A stretch of DNA of 33,071 nt from Legionella genomosp. 1. Its GTDB lineage: Bacteria > Pseudomonadota > Gammaproteobacteria > Legionellales > Legionellaceae. Shown here piece by piece: positions 24,711 through 33,071 of this stretch. The notes below the pieces were generated by a model. It was not told where the DNA came from. It did not search any database and worked only from the letters and a program-made list of their open reading frames with translations. The stretch is taken from positions 1-33,071 of the forward strand of contig CAMAYX010000005.1 in assembly GCA_945862405.1 (NCBI GenBank), given 5' to 3'. Each line of letters begins with the position of its first letter. Positions within the stretch are counted from its first letter, which is position 1. The position numbers were made by a program, and so were the translations under genes.

Positions 24711-24741
24711 AAAAAAGCAAGACACGTTTGCACGTGTCTTG
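24711..24741 (-). terminator. Intrinsic terminator/attenuator between sucB and sucC
   Basis: Minus-strand RNA: perfect 10-bp stem CAAGACACGT/ACGTGTCTTG (24732-24741 with 24718-24727), GNRA-type GCAA loop, then C and six U. It begins 12 bp past the sucB stop and ends 14 bp before the sucC start, inside what is otherwise one TCA transcript. No convincing sucC promoter is seen downstream of it. Confidence 0.8.
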
Positions 24742-24753
24742 TTGTTAATAAAT

Positions 24754-25965
24754 TTAAACGTTCAGCAACAAGCGTGAAGGATCTTCTAAAAGTTCCTTAA
24801 CACTTACTAAAAATTGCACCGATTCGCGACCATCGATTAAGCGATGATCGTAAGATAACGCCAAATACATCATGGGACGAATTACGATTTGACCTTTTTC
24901 AACCACAGGTCGATCTTCAATTTTGTGCATACCTAAGATTCCCGTTTGCGGCGGGTTGATAATAGGCGTTGCCAGTAACGACCCGAAAACACCACCATTA
25001 GTGATGGTAAAGGTTCCGCCCTGCATTTCCTCCATGCTCAGCTTTCCTTGGCGGGCACGGGTTGCAGAATCGCCGATGGTTTGTTCAATCTCAGCCATAC
25101 TTTTTTGGTCTGCATCACGCACAACTGGAACCACTAAACCTCGTTCTGTTGATACTGCAATACCTATATCGTAATAACCATGGTAAACAACATCTTGACC
25201 ATCAATTGAGGCGTTTACAGCAGGAAAACGCTTTAGGGATTCAACTACAGCCTTGGTGAAAAAGGACATAAATCCTAATTTTACACCATGCTTTTTCTCA
25301 AAACTGTCTTTATATTGCGAACGTAATTCCATTACAGCTTGTAAGTTAACTTCATTAAAGGTGGTTAGCATTGCCGCATTATGTTGCGCTTGTACTAAGC
25401 GTTCAGCAATTTTCGCGCGCAGACGCGTCATAGGTACCCTGCGCTCTTCGCGTGCACCCATTGGTGCTTGTGCAGGTTCTTTGCGTAGAGCTTGCGGCTC
25501 TGCTGATGAAGCCGATGTTTTATCTCGATTTGTTTCTATAAATGAAACTACGTCTTCTTTAGTAATCCGCCCTTCTTTACCAGAGCCTCTAATTTGACTA
25601 GGCTGTAAATCATGCTCGGCCAGCATGCGGCGAACAGCGGGACTTGCCGATTTGTCTTCACCGTTCGATGTTTCTTCCGGGGCTGATTTGGCAGACGTTT
25701 CTTCTTTTGCCGGAGTTGCCGCAGCACCTCCCAGCTCAATTCGGGCCAACAATTCACCCGATTTAACGGTATCACCCTCCTTAAATAAGATTTCTTTAAG
25801 TATCCCATCTGCACTTGCAGGAACTTCTAGGACAACCTTGTCCGTTTCTAAATCTAAAATGTTTTCATCGCGAGACACTTTGTCTCCGACTTTTTTATGC
25901 CAAGTGGCAATCGTGGCATCCGCCACGGACTCAGGCAACGCAGGTACTTTGACTTCGATAGACAT
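24754..25965 (-). CDS. sucB: 2-oxoglutarate dehydrogenase E2, dihydrolipoyl succinyltransferase
   Basis: 403 residues. Domains in order: lipoyl domain (1-78, lipoylated Lys43 in ETDKV), Ala/Glu/Ser linker, E1/E3-binding domain (about 106-142, [14 protein letters not shown]), second linker, and the catalytic acyltransferase domain with [16 protein letters not shown] and the active site [10 protein letters not shown] (His374, Asp378). Core of the 2-oxoglutarate dehydrogenase complex. 34 bp after sucA. Confidence 0.97.
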   Translation of the reverse strand: MSIEVKVPALPESVADATIATWHKKVGDKVSRDENILDLETDKVVLEVPASADGILKEILFKEGDTVKSGELLARIELGGAAATPAKEETSAKSAPEETSNGEDKSASPAVRRMLAEHDLQPSQIRGSGKEGRITKEDVVSFIETNRDKTSASSAEPQALRKEPAQAPMGAREERRVPMTRLRAKIAERLVQAQHNAAMLTTFNEVNLQAVMELRSQYKDSFEKKHGVKLGFMSFFTKAVVESLKRFPAVNASIDGQDVVYHGYYDIGIAVSTERGLVVPVVRDADQKSMAEIEQTIGDSATRARQGKLSMEEMQGGTFTITNGGVFGSLLATPIINPPQTGILGMHKIEDRPVVEKGQIVIRPMMYLALSYDHRLIDGRESVQFLVSVKELLEDPSRLLLNV

Positions 25966-25999
25966 GGTTTTACCTTCTCTAATATTGTTATTCGTCAGG

Positions 26000-28804
26000 C
26001 TAATCTAATAATGCTTGCTTTACTAAATCTTGTTGTTGCTGGGCATGCAGCTGTGCGCTACCCGCCGCAGGAGCTGCAGCAAACTCTCTACCCGCGTAGT
26101 GGAGCGATTGTCCAGCTTGCAGACTATCCAGCATATTATGCTGTGACGAGAACCAAACACCCTGATTTTGTGGCTCTTCTTGACACCAGATTACTTTGTT
26201 AGCATTTGGATACTTTGCAAGCTCTTTGGAAAGCGCTTTTTTCGGGAATGGATAAAGCTGCTCAACGCGCACAATGGCTACATTTTGTAGTTTATCATCC
26301 CGGCGTTTTTGTAATAAATCATAGTAAACTTTACCACAACACAACACTACTCTTGTAACTTTTTCTGCATTCAGTGTATCCACTTCAGGAATTACGGTTT
26401 GGAATCCCCCTGATGTTAATTCATCTAGTGTGGAAATTGCCAATTTATGACGCAACAAACTTTTGGGCGTCATGATAATTAATGGTTTACGGAAATTACG
26501 TACCATCTGGCGACGCAATACATGGAAAATTTGCGCGGGTGTCGTTGGTGTACATACTTGCATATTTTGTTGTGCACACATTTGCATGAACCTCTCTAGA
26601 CGAGCAGAAGAGTGCTCGGGGCCTTGCCCTTCATACCCATGAGGCAGCAACATCACCAAACCACAGAGACGCCCCCATTTTTGCTCACCAGAACTGATGA
26701 ACTGGTCGATCACCACTTGCGCACCATTGGCGAAATCACCAAATTGCGCTTCCCATAATACCAAAGAAGATGGTTCGGATGATGCATAACCATACTCAAA
26801 TGCAAGAACTGCTTCTTCTGACAATACAGAATCTATCACTACGAAAGGACGTCGGGGATTTGTTGCTGTAGTTTCTAAAGGAATATAATCAGCCCCTGTT
26901 TCTGCATCATGTAAAACCGCATGACGGTGAGCAAACGTACCGCGCCCTGAATCCTGACCTGAAAGCCTCACCCCATAGCCTTCATTGAGTAATGAGGCAT
27001 AAGCCATGGTTTCAGCATATCCCCAATTGATGGGCAACTCGCCGGTTGTCATTTTTTCACGGTCAGTAAGTAAACGATTTACCGCTGAATGCAGCGTAAA
27101 ATCTTTAGGTAGAGTTAATAATTGCGCTGACAGTTTTTTTAAGGTTGCTAAATCGATGCTGGTATCAACTTTATCCGTCCATTTTGCGTCTATGTAAGGA
27201 GTCCAATCCACATTGACCTCACCCTCATAGTTACCTTGTACGGTTTCTGCAACTGCTTTGCCCTTATCCAAACGTTCGCGATAAGATTCCATTAATTTAT
27301 CCACGTCTTCCTTGCCAACAATACCGTCTTTTACTAATTGCTCAGCATATATTTCACGTAGCGGACGCATGGATTTGATTTTTTTGTACATCAAAGGTTG
27401 AGTTACTGAGGGCTCATCCGCCTCATTATGGCCGTGTCGGCGATAGCAAACTAAATCCAATACCACATCGCGTTTAAACTTCATACGAAACTCAAAAGCC
27501 AGGCCTGTAGCAAAGAGTACTGCCTCTGGATCATCACCGTTCACGTGAATTACTGGTGCTTGAACCATTTTGGCAACGTCTGTGCAATACAGTGTAGATC
27601 GAGAATCTAATGGATTGCTGGTAGTGAAACCAATTTGGTTGTTGATAACAATGTGTACCGTTCCTCCAGTGCTGTAGCCGCGAGCCTGGGAAAAATTGAA
27701 CGTTTCCATAACCACACCTTGACCCGCAAAAGCAGCATCTCCATGGATGACAACAGGAACTACAGTATTCTTTGATTCCAAATCTTTACGACGACGCAAA
27801 CGTGAACGTGCCGATCCTTGTACCACCGGCCCAATAATTTCTAAATGCGATGGGTTGAAAGCTAAGGCCACGTGGACGATATTGCCCGAGTCGGTTTTTA
27901 AGTTGGAAGAGAAGCCTAAGTGATATTTTACGTCACCGGTTCTATCGAATTTCACCTTACCCTCAAATTCCTGGAATAGTTGATCGGGCTCTTTTCCTAG
28001 CACGTTCACCAAGACGTTTAATCTACCGCGGTGCGCCATACCAATAACAATTTCTTTAACTTCGTGCGCGCCGCCACGACGAATAATTTCTTTCATAATG
28101 GGGACTAGCGAATCTCCACCTTCTAAAGAAAATCGTTTTTGTCCAACATAACGCGTACCGAGATAACGCTCTAAACCATCGGCGGCAATCAATTCATTTA
28201 ACAATTCGCGTTTTTGCTCAACTTTTAATTGCGGTTTGCCCTGCACAGATTCAATTTGCTGCTGTAACCATTCAGTTTCACGAGTATCCGCAATGTGCAT
28301 ATATTCAATACCAATGCTGCCACAATACGTGTCTCGGAGAACTTTATATATATCCGCCAATGGCATTTTTTCTTTAATAAAGGTCTTACCGGCAAAAAAA
28401 TTATGGCTCAAATCGCTTTGCGATAAATTATGATAGGAAAGCTCTAAACTTGGAGGTAATTGCCGAGCCAACATCTCCAAAGGATCTAAATTAGCCGCTT
28501 GATGCCCATTGGTACGGTAAGCATTGATTAAATGAGCTACCTGAGCTTGTTTTATATCGCCATTACCAGTCGTTACTGCAGCAACACGCTTATCTGCATG
28601 TTCTAGAAAATAGTCGCGAATCTCCCTGTGCGAAACATCAGCATGACCGCCATTAACTTTCGGCAGTTGGCTAAATGCTGCCCGCCAATCTTCAGGAACG
28701 GAATTCGGATCTCTTAAGTAATCCTCATAAAGACCATCCACATATTCCATACTCCCGCCTGACAAGTAGGAGTTCGACCATTCTTTTTGCAGGTTACTGC
28801 TCAT
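26000..28804 (-). CDS. sucA: 2-oxoglutarate dehydrogenase E1
   Basis: 934 residues, full length. Thiamine-diphosphate-dependent decarboxylase of the 2-oxoglutarate dehydrogenase complex. Seen: N-terminal E2-binding peptide ([20 protein letters not shown]), [16 protein letters not shown] (255-270), the ThDP/Mg motif GDAAFAGQG (355-363) with INNQIGFTT (387-395), and [20 protein letters not shown] in the second half. Ribosome site GGAGA. Preceded, 80 bp away, by sdhB with a small hairpin between them. Confidence 0.97.
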   Translation of the reverse strand: MSSNLQKEWSNSYLSGGSMEYVDGLYEDYLRDPNSVPEDWRAAFSQLPKVNGGHADVSHREIRDYFLEHADKRVAAVTTGNGDIKQAQVAHLINAYRTNGHQAANLDPLEMLARQLPPSLELSYHNLSQSDLSHNFFAGKTFIKEKMPLADIYKVLRDTYCGSIGIEYMHIADTRETEWLQQQIESVQGKPQLKVEQKRELLNELIAADGLERYLGTRYVGQKRFSLEGGDSLVPIMKEIIRRGGAHEVKEIVIGMAHRGRLNVLVNVLGKEPDQLFQEFEGKVKFDRTGDVKYHLGFSSNLKTDSGNIVHVALAFNPSHLEIIGPVVQGSARSRLRRRKDLESKNTVVPVVIHGDAAFAGQGVVMETFNFSQARGYSTGGTVHIVINNQIGFTTSNPLDSRSTLYCTDVAKMVQAPVIHVNGDDPEAVLFATGLAFEFRMKFKRDVVLDLVCYRRHGHNEADEPSVTQPLMYKKIKSMRPLREIYAEQLVKDGIVGKEDVDKLMESYRERLDKGKAVAETVQGNYEGEVNVDWTPYIDAKWTDKVDTSIDLATLKKLSAQLLTLPKDFTLHSAVNRLLTDREKMTTGELPINWGYAETMAYASLLNEGYGVRLSGQDSGRGTFAHRHAVLHDAETGADYIPLETTATNPRRPFVVIDSVLSEEAVLAFEYGYASSEPSSLVLWEAQFGDFANGAQVVIDQFISSGEQKWGRLCGLVMLLPHGYEGQGPEHSSARLERFMQMCAQQNMQVCTPTTPAQIFHVLRRQMVRNFRKPLIIMTPKSLLRHKLAISTLDELTSGGFQTVIPEVDTLNAEKVTRVVLCCGKVYYDLLQKRRDDKLQNVAIVRVEQLYPFPKKALSKELAKYPNANKVIWCQEEPQNQGVWFSSQHNMLDSLQAGQSLHYAGREFAAAPAAGSAQLHAQQQQDLVKQALLD

Positions 28805-28827
28805 TTTAACATTTCTCCAAAGGGGAA

Positions 28828-28846
28828 TGCGGCCATAAAGACCGCA
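28828..28846 (-). other. Intercistronic hairpin between sdhB and sucA
   Basis: Minus strand TGCGGTC-TTTAT-GGCCGCA, a 7-bp stem with one G-U pair, in the 80-bp sdhB-sucA gap. No U-tract follows, so a processing or stability element is more likely than a terminator. Confidence 0.45.
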
Positions 28847-28884
28847 GTTGTTTCAAATCATCACCGCGAACAAACCGTCGCTTT

Positions 28885-29607
28885 TTAAGTTTCTTGTGTG
28901 AGCATTTGTTGACGAATTTCGCCAATTGCTTTTGTTGGATTGAGTCCCTTCGGGCATACATTTGCACAATTCATAATTGTGCGGCAACGAAACACACTAA
29001 ATGGGTCTTGTAGCTTGTTTAGACGATGCATTGTAGCCGTATCGCGGCTATCCGCCAAGAATCTTCTTGCTTGTAATAACCCAGCAGGACCAACGAATTT
29101 CTCGGGATTCCACCAATAAGATGGACACGAGCTTGTACAGCATGCGCATAAGATACACTCATATAGACCATCCAACTTCGCACGCTCAGCAGGAGTCTGC
29201 AAACGCTCACGTGCTGGTGCTACAGTGTCATTTTGTAGATAAGGCTCTATACGTTCGTATTGCTGATAAAATTGTGTCATATCCACCACCAGATCACGGA
29301 TCACCGGAAATCCAGGCAGGGGACGAATGGTAATTTTATCGGTATTTAACTTTGATAAGTGAGTAATACAAGCTAGACCATTAGTTCCATTGATGTTCAT
29401 ACCGTCCGATCCACACACCCCTTCGCGGCAAGATCGGCGAAAGCTGATGGTCGGATCGACTTCTGTTTTTAAGCGCTCTAGCAATGTTAATAACATTGGA
29501 TCGCTTTTATTAGGAATTTCTAGCTTATAATCTTTCATATAAGGCTTAGCATCTACCTCTGGATTGTAGCGGTAAATTGACAGGCTTATAGTTCGTGCAT
29601 CGGCCAT
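28885..29607 (-). CDS. sdhB: Succinate dehydrogenase iron-sulfur subunit
   Basis: 240 residues, carrying electrons from SdhA FADH2 to the membrane quinone. [2Fe-2S] ligands Cys60, Cys65, Asp68 and Cys80 (Asp in third place as in E. coli); [4Fe-4S] Cys151, Cys154, Cys157 and Cys218; [3Fe-4S] Cys161, Cys208 and Cys214. Fe-S architecture is complete. It lies 12 bp after sdhA. Confidence 0.97.
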   Translation of the reverse strand: MADARTISLSIYRYNPEVDAKPYMKDYKLEIPNKSDPMLLTLLERLKTEVDPTISFRRSCREGVCGSDGMNINGTNGLACITHLSKLNTDKITIRPLPGFPVIRDLVVDMTQFYQQYERIEPYLQNDTVAPARERLQTPAERAKLDGLYECILCACCTSSCPSYWWNPEKFVGPAGLLQARRFLADSRDTATMHRLNKLQDPFSVFRCRTIMNCANVCPKGLNPTKAIGEIRQQMLTQET

Positions 29608-29619
29608 GGCATATCCTCA

Positions 29620-31389
29620 TTAATAAACGCGTTCTTTCGGCTCAAATGGCGCGATATGTTTAGGTGATGTATTCACAGGGCGAAAATCGATTTGATCGCC
29701 ATCCATAGAATACAAGGTATGTTTAATCCAATGCGCATCATCACGCTTTGGATAATCTTCTCGGCTATGCGCCCCTCGGCTTTCAGTACGAGTAATTGCG
29801 GATTTTGCCGTCGCATATGCAGTGGCCATTAGATTGTCTAACTCAAGCGCAGTTACACGCTCAGTATTAAACACCTCGCTTTTATCCAAGAGAACAGCAT
29901 GTTGCAAACGTTCGCGCAAATTTTGCAGTTTTTGCAATCCTTTTTCCATAATATCGCCTTTGCGGAATACTCCGAAATCGTCTTGCATAACGCGTTGCAT
30001 TTCATCGCGAAGCACAGCAGGATTTTCACCGTCTTTAGTGTTTTCCCAACGATTATAACGAACCATTGCTTGCGCAATATCATCATCCGATACATAGGGC
30101 ATATCGGATAATTGATTTGATTGCCATAGTTCTTCTACATGTAAACCCGCAGCTCTACCAAAAACGACTAAGTCGAGCAGAGAGTTACCCCCGAGTCGAT
30201 TTGCACCATGTACGGACACGCAGGCACACTCGCCTACCGCGTATAATCCCTCCACAAACTCATCTTTACCCTTGCGGCGCTGAACCGCTTGGCCATGCAT
30301 GGTGGTAGGTATACCGCCCATACTGTAATGACAGGTAGGAACTACAGGAATTGGCTCAACAATGGGATCAACACCTGCAAATTGCATGGACAGTTCGCGA
30401 ATACCAGGGAGACGTGATTTAATTAAGTCAGCACCAAGGTGATCAAGTTTTAACTTAACATGGTCAACCCCTTTGGGATCAAAACCTTTACCGGCACGCA
30501 ACTCTAAAGCAATAGCGCGAGCAACCACATCGCGCGAGGCTAAGTCTTTCACATGGGGAGCGTAGCGTTCCATGAACCGCTCGCCGTCTTTATTAATTAA
30601 GTAGCCACCTTCACCTCTGCAACCTTCGGTGACCAGTGTTCCTGCCCCAGCAATACCGGTAGGGTGAAATTGCCACATTTCCATATCCTGCAAGGGAACG
30701 CCGGCGCGCAATGCCATACCAAAACCATCACCTGTATTAATGTAAGCGTTGGTTGTGGATTGGAAAATTCGCCCTGCTCCACCCGTTGCCAAAATGCAAA
30801 CTCTAGCCTGGAAAAATACCACTTCGCCCGTTTCTATGCACAAGGCAGTAACCCCAGCAACTCGACCATGACTATCTTTTACAAAATCCAGCGCTAACCA
30901 CTCACTGAATACATGAGTCTTAGCCTTTAAGTTTTGTTGGTATAACGTATGCAACAATGCATGACCGGTTCTATCAGCTGCTGCTGCCGTTCTTGAGGCT
31001 TGCTCGCCGCCAAAATTTTTGGATTGTCCACCAAAAGGACGCTGATAAATTCTACCACTGTCCGTGCGCGAAAACGGCAAGCCCATGTGCTCTAGCTCAT
31101 AAACCGCCTCGGGACCAGTTTTGCATAAATACTCAATACAGTCCTGATCGCCAATGTAGTCAGCTCCTTTAACCGTATCGTACATATGCCAGCGCCAATC
31201 ATCATCCTCGGAATTACCCAAAGCAACGGTGATGCCACCTTGAGCGGAAACTGTATGTGAACGTGTGGGGAAAACTTTGGACAACAAAGCCACTTTCATC
31301 CCGGAATTAGCCAGCTGTAGTGCAGCGCGCATACCAGCGCCGCCAGCACCAATGATGATTGCATCAAATCGATTACGTACAAACGCCAT
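29620..31389 (-). CDS. sdhA: Succinate dehydrogenase flavoprotein subunit
   Basis: 589 residues from the ATG at 31389, preceded by GGGGA and starting 2 bp after the sdhD stop; an upstream in-frame ATG (31422) would overlap sdhD. FAD-binding GAGGAG (14-19), covalent FAD site His45 in [10 protein letters not shown], the substrate/capping segment [10 protein letters not shown], catalytic Arg region [11 protein letters not shown], and [14 protein letters not shown] near the C-terminal half. Oxidises succinate to fumarate. Confidence 0.97.
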   Translation of the reverse strand: MAFVRNRFDAIIIGAGGAGMRAALQLANSGMKVALLSKVFPTRSHTVSAQGGITVALGNSEDDDWRWHMYDTVKGADYIGDQDCIEYLCKTGPEAVYELEHMGLPFSRTDSGRIYQRPFGGQSKNFGGEQASRTAAAADRTGHALLHTLYQQNLKAKTHVFSEWLALDFVKDSHGRVAGVTALCIETGEVVFFQARVCILATGGAGRIFQSTTNAYINTGDGFGMALRAGVPLQDMEMWQFHPTGIAGAGTLVTEGCRGEGGYLINKDGERFMERYAPHVKDLASRDVVARAIALELRAGKGFDPKGVDHVKLKLDHLGADLIKSRLPGIRELSMQFAGVDPIVEPIPVVPTCHYSMGGIPTTMHGQAVQRRKGKDEFVEGLYAVGECACVSVHGANRLGGNSLLDLVVFGRAAGLHVEELWQSNQLSDMPYVSDDDIAQAMVRYNRWENTKDGENPAVLRDEMQRVMQDDFGVFRKGDIMEKGLQKLQNLRERLQHAVLLDKSEVFNTERVTALELDNLMATAYATAKSAITRTESRGAHSREDYPKRDDAHWIKHTLYSMDGDQIDFRPVNTSPKHIAPFEPKERVY

Positions 31390-31391
31390 TA

Positions 31392-31739
31392 TTATTGTCC
31401 CCAAACGATCGTAAAGCCCCAAACAAATTGAAAGAGCAAGAATAAAACAACTAACATCTGCACAGAGAGCCTAATTACCGTGCAATTAATGTAATCTGTG
31501 GTTACTGTCCAAATACCAATCCAGGTATGGAAGGCAAATGCTCCAAGTGCAATCAGAGTAGCGATTTTTACATCGACTCGATGAAACAATGATGACCATT
31601 CGCTGTAATTTAATTGTGGGTGCAAGCCTACAAATACTAATAAACACAGGCAATAAGCCGCAAAATAAATTGCGGTAGTTCGTTGTACTAGCCAATCTTT
31701 TAACCCGTTTCCGGTTAAACTCGTAATGTTAGTTACCAT
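31392..31739 (-). CDS. sdhD: Succinate dehydrogenase membrane anchor subunit
   Basis: 115 residues with three membrane helices. ATG at 31739 overlaps the sdhC stop by 7 bp (ATGGTAA); a TTG two codons earlier is less likely. Heme ligand His71 in FHTWIGIW and quinone-site Asp82-Tyr83 (TTDYI) fall at the E. coli residue numbers. Confidence 0.94.
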   Translation of the reverse strand: MVTNITSLTGNGLKDWLVQRTTAIYFAAYCLCLLVFVGLHPQLNYSEWSSLFHRVDVKIATLIALGAFAFHTWIGIWTVTTDYINCTVIRLSVQMLVVLFLLFQFVWGFTIVWGQ

Positions 31740-32107
31740 AGCCAAATTCCCAGAAAAATGATCAAAACAGCTGCGAGCACAATCACCATGATTGAACTAC
31801 GACGCCCAGCCACCAAGCCTTCACCCAAACCAAGGTCCATCAAAATATGGCGTATTCCAGCTAATAAGTGATAAATGAGTGCTGAGAAAAATGCCCACAT
31901 GAAAAACTTAGAGCAAGGCGTAGTTAATGATAACAGCGTGGATTGAAATTCCGCTTCTGAGCTTAATGTTTTACTGAATAAGTAGAGTATCCAGGGAAAC
32001 AAACAAAATAATAAGACCCCTGTAAGTCGATGCAAGATAGATACAATCGCCATAGGAGGAAATTTTAAACTCATAAGGTCCAAGTTAACCGGTCTTTTTT
32101 GCTTCAC
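31733..32107 (-). CDS. sdhC: Succinate dehydrogenase cytochrome b556 subunit
   Basis: 124 residues using GTG at 32107, chosen because it gives the family start KQKRPVNLDL and has AAGGAA 10 nt upstream; the long ATG option at 32200 adds 31 residues foreign to the family. Three membrane helices. Quinone-site Ser23 and Arg27 (SILHR), heme ligand His80 in YHLLAGIRHILMD. First gene of the TCA block. Confidence 0.93.
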   Translation of the reverse strand: MKQKRPVNLDLMSLKFPPMAIVSILHRLTGVLLFCLFPWILYLFSKTLSSEAEFQSTLLSLTTPCSKFFMWAFFSALIYHLLAGIRHILMDLGLGEGLVAGRRSSIMVIVLAAVLIIFLGIWLW

Positions 32108-32165
32108 AATATCATGCTTCCTTATTGGACGTTGTTGATTCCGATTATAAAGACAATAGTCCTTA

Positions 32166-32256
32166 ATCGAGAAGCTTATATTTCGAGTAAAGACTATCAT
32201 CAGTCAAGTATATCACTCAGTTTTTCACTAGCAAAGTTTAACAATTCCTTCTCGAT
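32166..32256. repeat. Inverted repeat bracketing the sdhC/RDD promoter region
   Basis: Perfect 9-bp arms ATCGAGAAG (32166-32174) and CTTCTCGAT (32248-32256), 82 bp centre to centre, flanking the sdh promoter in the divergent intergenic region. They could be paired regulator sites or an RNA fold in the sdh leader; no known motif recognised. Confidence 0.4.
32207..32234 (-). promoter_or_regulatory. Putative sdhCDAB-suc promoter
   Basis: Minus strand -35 TTGCTA (32229-32234) and -10 TATACT (32207-32212, five of six), 16-bp spacer. Gives a leader of about 90 nt before the GTG start of sdhC, long enough for post-transcriptional control. Confidence 0.5.
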
Positions 32257-32303
32257 AATTTAATATTAATAAATTGTGGTTTTGACGGATTAATTGGGGG
32301 ATT

Positions 32304-32690
32304 ATGTTCTTTTTAAAATACTTAGGCGCATTATTTTATGATGTGCTGATAATCATTACTTTGTTTTTTACCTTTACAGCAATAGCTCTGATGTTCCGCT
32401 CAGGCACGGCCATTTCTTCGCATACCCTTTGGTATCAGCTTTCTTTATTCACACTATTATATGTTTACTATGCGGCCTCCTATCAGCTCTCAGGGGAAAC
32501 GATTGGAATGCGAGCTTGGAAATTAAAACTCATTGCAGGCAATGGGTCTTTATCGCAAAAAAATATATTATGTAGATTTGGATTGTTTTTACCTGCTGTT
32601 GTCTGGGCCATTCTTAGCTTAAAAAGCCCAGACAAACTATTGCATCAATGGACAGGGACGAAACTTATCCTGCAGCCTGCTTGTTCATAG
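32304..32690 (+). CDS. RDD family membrane protein
   Basis: 128 residues, about three membrane helices (8-30, 42-60, 91-106). Pattern of the RDD family: an initial LGALFYDVLII helix with Asp13, SGETIGMRAWKLKLI after the second helix, and the final SPDKLLHQWTGTKLIL. The canonical Arg of the first helix motif is absent. Some RDD proteins act as cation antiporters; most are uncharacterised. GGGGG lies 4-8 nt before the ATG. Its end overlaps the convergent minus-strand gene by 26 bp. Confidence 0.85.
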   Translation: MFFLKYLGALFYDVLIIITLFFTFTAIALMFRSGTAISSHTLWYQLSLFTLLYVYYAASYQLSGETIGMRAWKLKLIAGNGSLSQKNILCRFGLFLPAVVWAILSLKSPDKLLHQWTGTKLILQPACS

Positions 32691-33071
32691 CCCCTGGAGT
32701 ATGAGATTGACGATAGTTATCTCGTGGAGCTTCAGGAGGATAACCGTAGGTGGGCGCAATACGTTTGACGATTTGCAGATAGCGCTCACCCCAAACACCT
32801 GGGTCAAAATTGGTAACTACTACGTTATAACTAAGATTGATAATGGACTCAAACGCTTTACGTTGAGCAAGCTCATGCCCACCAAAAGCTACTTGCACTT
32901 CAGAGTCTGTAGTAACCCCCCCAGTTTGCAAGCGTTCTACCAACAAAGCTACCATTTTTTCAATTGTATAGTGTAAACGGCACATAGACATACCAGATGA
33001 ATACATGTCTTCCGCTTTAGAAACACTTAATTTATATCCATGATCATGGATAGGATAAACATGTTCCAATT
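32665..33071 (-). CDS. Conserved-looking protein of unknown function (5' end outside window)
   Basis: At least 135 codons, open at the right edge; the TTG at 33069 is probably internal. I do not recognise the family. No membrane segment. Notable are a His-rich start (HVYPIHDHGYKL), a Met/Cys stretch GMSMCRLHYTIEKMVALLVERL that looks helical, then EVQVAFGGHELAQRKAF, and an aromatic, Gly/Pro-rich VTNFDPGVWGERYLQIV. The C-terminal 30 residues are polar and Pro-rich. In many relatives gltA lies near sdhC; this is not citrate synthase. A secretion-related role cannot be judged from this fragment. Confidence 0.6.
   Translation of the reverse strand, partial: LEHVYPIHDHGYKLSVSKAEDMYSSGMSMCRLHYTIEKMVALLVERLQTGGVTTDSEVQVAFGGHELAQRKAFESIINLSYNVVVTNFDPGVWGERYLQIVKRIAPTYGYPPEAPRDNYRQSHTPGAMNKQAAG

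Noticed and set aside
25625-26008. Plus-strand 127-codon ORF over sucB
   Set aside because: Antisense shadow of the lipoyl domain and linker; Ser/Ala-rich artefact.

Overview
The window is a chromosomal segment of a gammaproteobacterium, most likely from the Legionellales (Legionella/Coxiella/Berkiella-like). That placement is inferred from AT-rich DNA, a Fis protein, the lolB/tRNA-Gln/prs neighbourhood without ispE, the sdhCDAB-sucABCD order, a PhaC/PhaP/PhaR/PhaB storage-polymer set and a REP-like repeat of a type common in intracellular bacteria. No database search was possible. I see no phage, transposase gene, CRISPR array or plasmid function; nearly all of the coding content is core metabolism and chromosome maintenance.

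Left part (1-9259). The 5' 981 codons of smc run off the left edge on the minus strand. Next comes a minus-strand two-TM/coiled-coil protein of unknown function, then phaC on the plus strand. phaC converges on a minus-strand polyhydroxyalkanoate block: two tandem acetoacetyl-CoA reductases (phaB), the regulator phaR, and a phasin with its own strong promoter flanked by two TGCANTGCA motifs (candidate PhaR operators). No beta-ketothiolase (phaA) is present. A delta-9-type acyl desaturase with a long C-terminal tail ends the block.

Middle part (9440-21808). Small membrane protein, mutM and a PlsC-type acyltransferase lie on the plus strand; coaD and ggt overlap on the minus strand; lolB, tRNA-Gln(UUG) and prs lie on the plus strand. 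A 616-bp gene-free region after prs holds two large palindromic elements in inverted orientation to each other, with matched changes in both arms, plus degenerate copies. Then fis, a DUF945 protein and an MFS transporter (minus), a frameshifted cation/Ca2+ exchanger, an SseB-domain protein (plus) and a small RMF-like/membrane protein (minus).

Right part (21945-32107). One long minus-strand TCA block runs sdhC-sdhD-sdhA-sdhB-sucA-sucB-sucC-sucD-pdxH, encoding succinate dehydrogenase, 2-oxoglutarate dehydrogenase E1/E2 and succinyl-CoA synthetase. Within it, a textbook intrinsic terminator lies between sucB and sucC. An RDD membrane protein is divergent from sdhC, and a minus-strand partial gene of unknown function closes the window.

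No clearly new multi-gene system is visible. The most rewarding items are the paired palindromic element family, the two-site operator layout at the phasin promoter, the tandem PhaB pair with predicted opposite cofactor preference, the attenuator-like hairpin between sucB and sucC, and the missing ispE.
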